8,207 nt of DNA, taken from assembly GCA_949284665.1 (NCBI GenBank), contig CASDWR010000199.1:1-8207 (forward strand). The letters run 5' to 3'. A program made the translations under genes and the position numbers. The stretch comes from an uncultured Rikenellaceae bacterium (lineage in GTDB: Bacteria; Bacteroidota; Bacteroidia; Bacteroidales; Rikenellaceae). A model generated the notes under the pieces. The model was not told where the DNA came from. It searched no databases and worked only from the letters and a program-made list of their open reading frames with translations. How positions within the stretch are numbered: the first letter of the stretch is position 1; each line of letters opens with the position of its first letter. Below are positions 6,112 through 8,207 of this stretch, one piece after another.

Positions 6112-7005
6112 ATGAACAATATATTGATTACGGGTGCTGATGGACAGTTGGGGCGAGAGTTGCAACGTTTGGGCGGGTCGTTATCCCGGTGTTGTTTGTA
6201 CACCGATATTGCAACTCTCGATGTCACCGATCCTGATGCCATAGAGCGGATTATGAACGATTGGCATCCGGCTGTGATCATTAATTGTGCCGCTTTCACC
6301 GATGTCGAACGTGCTGAAGAGGAACGAGAGGCGGCAGACCGTCTCAACCGGGTTGCCCCCGGGTTGCTGGCCCGTGCGGCAAAACGGTACGGTTCGTTAT
6401 TGGTTCATATTTCCACGGATTATGTTTTTGATGGGATGCTCGGACGTCCTTGTAAGGAGTCGGATATGCCGTCACCGCTTGACGTATATGGCGAGACGAA
6501 ATTGAAAGGTGAACAAGCCGTTGTCGCATCGGGATGCCGTTATGTGATTTTAAGGACGGCATGGCTCTATTCCGAATGGGGGGATAATTTTTTGAATAAG
6601 ATTTTACATCGGCTTGTCGATGGTTCCGAGGTTCGGGTAGTCGATGACCGATTTGGCTCTCCGACCTGGGCGGCCGATTTGGCTCAGGCGATTTTCCAAG
6701 GCGTGTCAAGCGGTGCTTATGACCGGAACGGAGGAATTTATCATTACAGTGGGGATGGCGAGTGCAGTCGATATGAATTTGCGCGTCGCATTGCCCAGTT
6801 GTCGGGATATGATGCGGAGGTTGTGCGGTCGTGTCGAAGCGATGAATTTCCGACCAGGGCACGTCGTCCGATTCGCTCCACACTCGACACGGACCTTTAT
6901 GAACGGACATTCGGCATCCGGATTCCACGGTGGGAAAAGGCATTGGAACGGTGTATGGCCCGTATGGGAATACTTGACAAACAATGCCTTGAAACGAATG
7001 AGTAA
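6112..7005 (+). CDS. rfbD: dTDP-4-dehydrorhamnose reductase
   Basis: A 297-residue short-chain dehydrogenase/reductase that reduces dTDP-4-keto-L-rhamnose with NAD(P)H to dTDP-L-rhamnose, the last step of the pathway. The N-terminus carries the family form of the cofactor loop, LITGADGQLGREL (5-17). NCAAFTDVERAE (58-69) follows, where RmlD enzymes have an N-C/A-A-A-Y/F-T-x-V-D/E segment. ISTDYVFDG at 100-108 supplies the catalytic Thr102, and VYGETKLKGE at 125-134 the Tyr126/Lys130 pair. RTAWLY at 148-153 and the C-terminal RARRPIRSTLD segment (249-259) are also typical. Length matches the family. The starting ATG gives the canonical 'M-x-x-I-L-I-T-G'. It follows rfbC by 60 bases and is followed by a 115-base gap before rfbB. 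Confidence 0.96.
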   Translation: MNNILITGADGQLGRELQRLGGSLSRCCLYTDIATLDVTDPDAIERIMNDWHPAVIINCAAFTDVERAEEEREAADRLNRVAPGLLARAAKRYGSLLVHISTDYVFDGMLGRPCKESDMPSPLDVYGETKLKGEQAVVASGCRYVILRTAWLYSEWGDNFLNKILHRLVDGSEVRVVDDRFGSPTWAADLAQAIFQGVSSGAYDRNGGIYHYSGDGECSRYEFARRIAQLSGYDAEVVRSCRSDEFPTRARRPIRSTLDTDLYERTFGIRIPRWEKALERCMARMGILDKQCLETNE

Positions 7006-7120
7006 TCCCCTCCGAGGTATGGCGATGACACTGATGCTTGGTACGACAAATTAAAGGCTCCATAGAGTCGGGGAATGATGTGGATTCTGAGGGAAAAGGG
7101 GAAGCAAAAGAACGAGAGGG
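7006..7120 (+). other. 115-base spacer between rfbD and rfbB
   Basis: This is the longest gap inside the rfb set. No TAnnTTTG element is present on the + strand. A small stem (7056-7060 with 7065-7069, 4-base CATA loop, one G-U pair) is too weak to call. An 18-codon frame starts at the ATG at 6998, overlapping the rfbD stop in another frame, and ends at 7054; it is not recognisable. Purine-rich sequence (about 7087-7120) precedes rfbB; its last letters, GAGAGGG, touch the start codon, too close for a normal ribosome binding site. Confidence 0.5.
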
Positions 7121-8176
7121 ATGAAGAGTATTTTGATTACCGGCGGTGCCGGTTTTATCGGCAGCCATGTAGTGCGGTTGTTTGTCAATAAATATCCGGA
7201 TTATACGATTGTCAATCTCGATAAGTTGACTTATGCCGGTAATCTCGCCAATTTGAAGGATGTAGAGACGTCTTCCAATTATCGTTTCGAACGTTGCGAC
7301 ATATGCGACGGGGATGCGGTCGGTGCATTGTTTGCCCGGTACCGGATCGACGGGGTGATTCACCTTGCGGCCGAGAGTCATGTGGATCGGAGCATATCGG
7401 ACCCGCTTGCATTTGCACGGACCAATGTACTCGGCACATTGACGTTGTTGCAGACGGCTCGTAATTTTTGGAAAGGAGAGAGGAAAGATTGTCGATTTTA
7501 TCATATTTCGACGGACGAGGTATATGGTGCCTTGACGATGGGGCAGCCTGCGTTTACCGAGCAGACACGTTATGATCCGCACAGTCCATACAGTGCGAGC
7601 AAGGCGTCGAGCGACCATTTTGTTCGGGCCTTTCATGATACGTACGGCATGCCGACATTGATAAGTAATTGTTCGAACAATTACGGTCCCTATCAGTTTC
7701 CCGAAAAACTCATCCCTCTTTTTGTTAACAATATCCGGCAAGGGAAACCATTGCCTGTTTACGGAAAAGGTGAAAATGTGCGAGACTGGCTTTATGTGGA
7801 GGACCATGCACGGGCTATCGATCGGATTTTTCACTTTGGGAAGATCGGAGAGACCTACAATGTGGGAGGAGGTAATGAGTGGCGCAATATCGATCTGGTT
7901 CGTCTGCTTGTCCGAACGACGGATCGGCTTCTCGGGCGGCCGCAGGGTACGAGCGAAACTCTGATCTCGTTTGTGACTGATCGTCCCGGTCACGATTTGC
8001 GTTATGCGATTGATGCTTCCAAGGTGCGTGAAGAGTTGGGATGGATGCCGAATCTGACATTCGAGGAGGGAATTGAACGGACGGTAAGGTGGTATTTGGA
8101 GAATCAGTCGTGGCTCGATGATGTGACGGACGGAGCATACCGGAGCTATTACGACCGGATGTATAAGAATCGGTAG
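7121..8176 (+). CDS. rfbB: dTDP-glucose 4,6-dehydratase
   Basis: A 351-residue extended short-chain dehydrogenase that uses bound NAD+ to convert dTDP-glucose to dTDP-4-keto-6-deoxyglucose, the second step of dTDP-L-rhamnose synthesis. Motifs in order: the cofactor loop ITGGAGFIGSH at 6-16, NLDKLTYAGNL at 32-42, HLAAESHVDRSI at 81-92, ISTDEVYG at 129-136 with catalytic Thr131, Asp132 and Glu133, YSASK at 157-161 (Tyr157, Lys161), NCSNNYGPYQFPEKLIP at 183-199, RDWLYVEDH at 221-229 and DRPGHDLRYAID at 287-298. The Asp-Glu pair separates dehydratases from UDP-glucose epimerases, so the call is firm. The C-terminus WYLENQSWLDDV is typical. It closes the rfb set; only 31 bases follow in the window, so whether the operon continues is unknown. 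Confidence 0.97.
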   Translation: MKSILITGGAGFIGSHVVRLFVNKYPDYTIVNLDKLTYAGNLANLKDVETSSNYRFERCDICDGDAVGALFARYRIDGVIHLAAESHVDRSISDPLAFARTNVLGTLTLLQTARNFWKGERKDCRFYHISTDEVYGALTMGQPAFTEQTRYDPHSPYSASKASSDHFVRAFHDTYGMPTLISNCSNNYGPYQFPEKLIPLFVNNIRQGKPLPVYGKGENVRDWLYVEDHARAIDRIFHFGKIGETYNVGGGNEWRNIDLVRLLVRTTDRLLGRPQGTSETLISFVTDRPGHDLRYAIDASKVREELGWMPNLTFEEGIERTVRWYLENQSWLDDVTDGAYRSYYDRMYKNR

Positions 8177-8207
8177 GGGCTGGTCAAAGATAAAAGGGAA
8201 CGGGGTA

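Noticed and set aside
6998..7054. 18-codon frame overlapping the rfbD stop, possible leader peptide for rfbB.
   Set aside because: It is the tail of a longer open frame running in another phase through rfbD, has no recognisable sequence and no clear ribosome binding site.
6344..7993. Long minus-strand open frame of about 550 codons opposite rfbD and rfbB.
   Set aside because: It is antisense to two genes with complete catalytic motifs, crosses their intergenic spacer, and its translation has no recognisable domain; a by-product of codon bias on the + strand.
8185..8192. CAAAGATA, which reads TATCTTTG (perfect -7 consensus) on the minus strand just after rfbB.
   Set aside because: It would drive antisense transcription into rfbB, its -33 partner would lie outside the window, and an 8-base motif with two free positions is expected by chance; it cannot be supported from what is visible.

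Overview
The window is part of a surface-polysaccharide (capsule, exopolysaccharide or O-antigen type) biosynthesis locus, with every recognisable gene on the + strand. The likely source is the order Bacteroidales. Reasons are the gene content (a membrane polymerase/ligase, a GT4 glycosyltransferase, an uncharacterised nucleotidyltransferase-fold protein, Ugd, and an rfb set ordered A-C-D-B), the mostly weak or A-rich start-site contexts, and a perfect match to the Bacteroidetes -7 element TAnnTTTG in the largest clean gap. Genus cannot be fixed from the sequence; the moderately GC-rich genes would suit an Alistipes- or Barnesiella-like organism, but that is a guess.

Layout: 1-343 is the C-terminal end of a multi-spanning membrane protein of the Wzy/WaaL type, whose start lies outside the window. 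344-645 is a roughly 300-base gap with a weak promoter-like element, a 34-codon open frame and a 12-bp palindrome. 646-1812 is a GT4 glycosyltransferase. 1813-1996 holds two hairpins around a perfect TAnnTTTG box and is the best candidate for a transcription-unit boundary. 1997-3136 is a nucleotidyltransferase-fold protein (NTP_transf_5-like) of unknown role. 3211-4518 is UDP-glucose 6-dehydrogenase. 4588-8176 holds the complete dTDP-L-rhamnose pathway: rfbA, rfbC, rfbD, rfbB.

Together, Ugd makes UDP-glucuronate and RfbA/B/C/D make dTDP-L-rhamnose from glucose-1-phosphate. The GT4 enzyme would transfer a sugar onto the lipid-linked repeat unit, and the polymerase/ligase would join units. The predicted product is an acidic, rhamnose-containing glycan, although neither precursor can be tied to this particular glycosyltransferase. 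All catalytic motifs looked for are intact and no frameshift was seen.

The enzymes are ordinary and I found no clearly new system. The points most worth a second look are the nucleotidyltransferase-fold protein, the structured leader in front of it, and a strong hairpin without a U-tract just upstream of rfbA.
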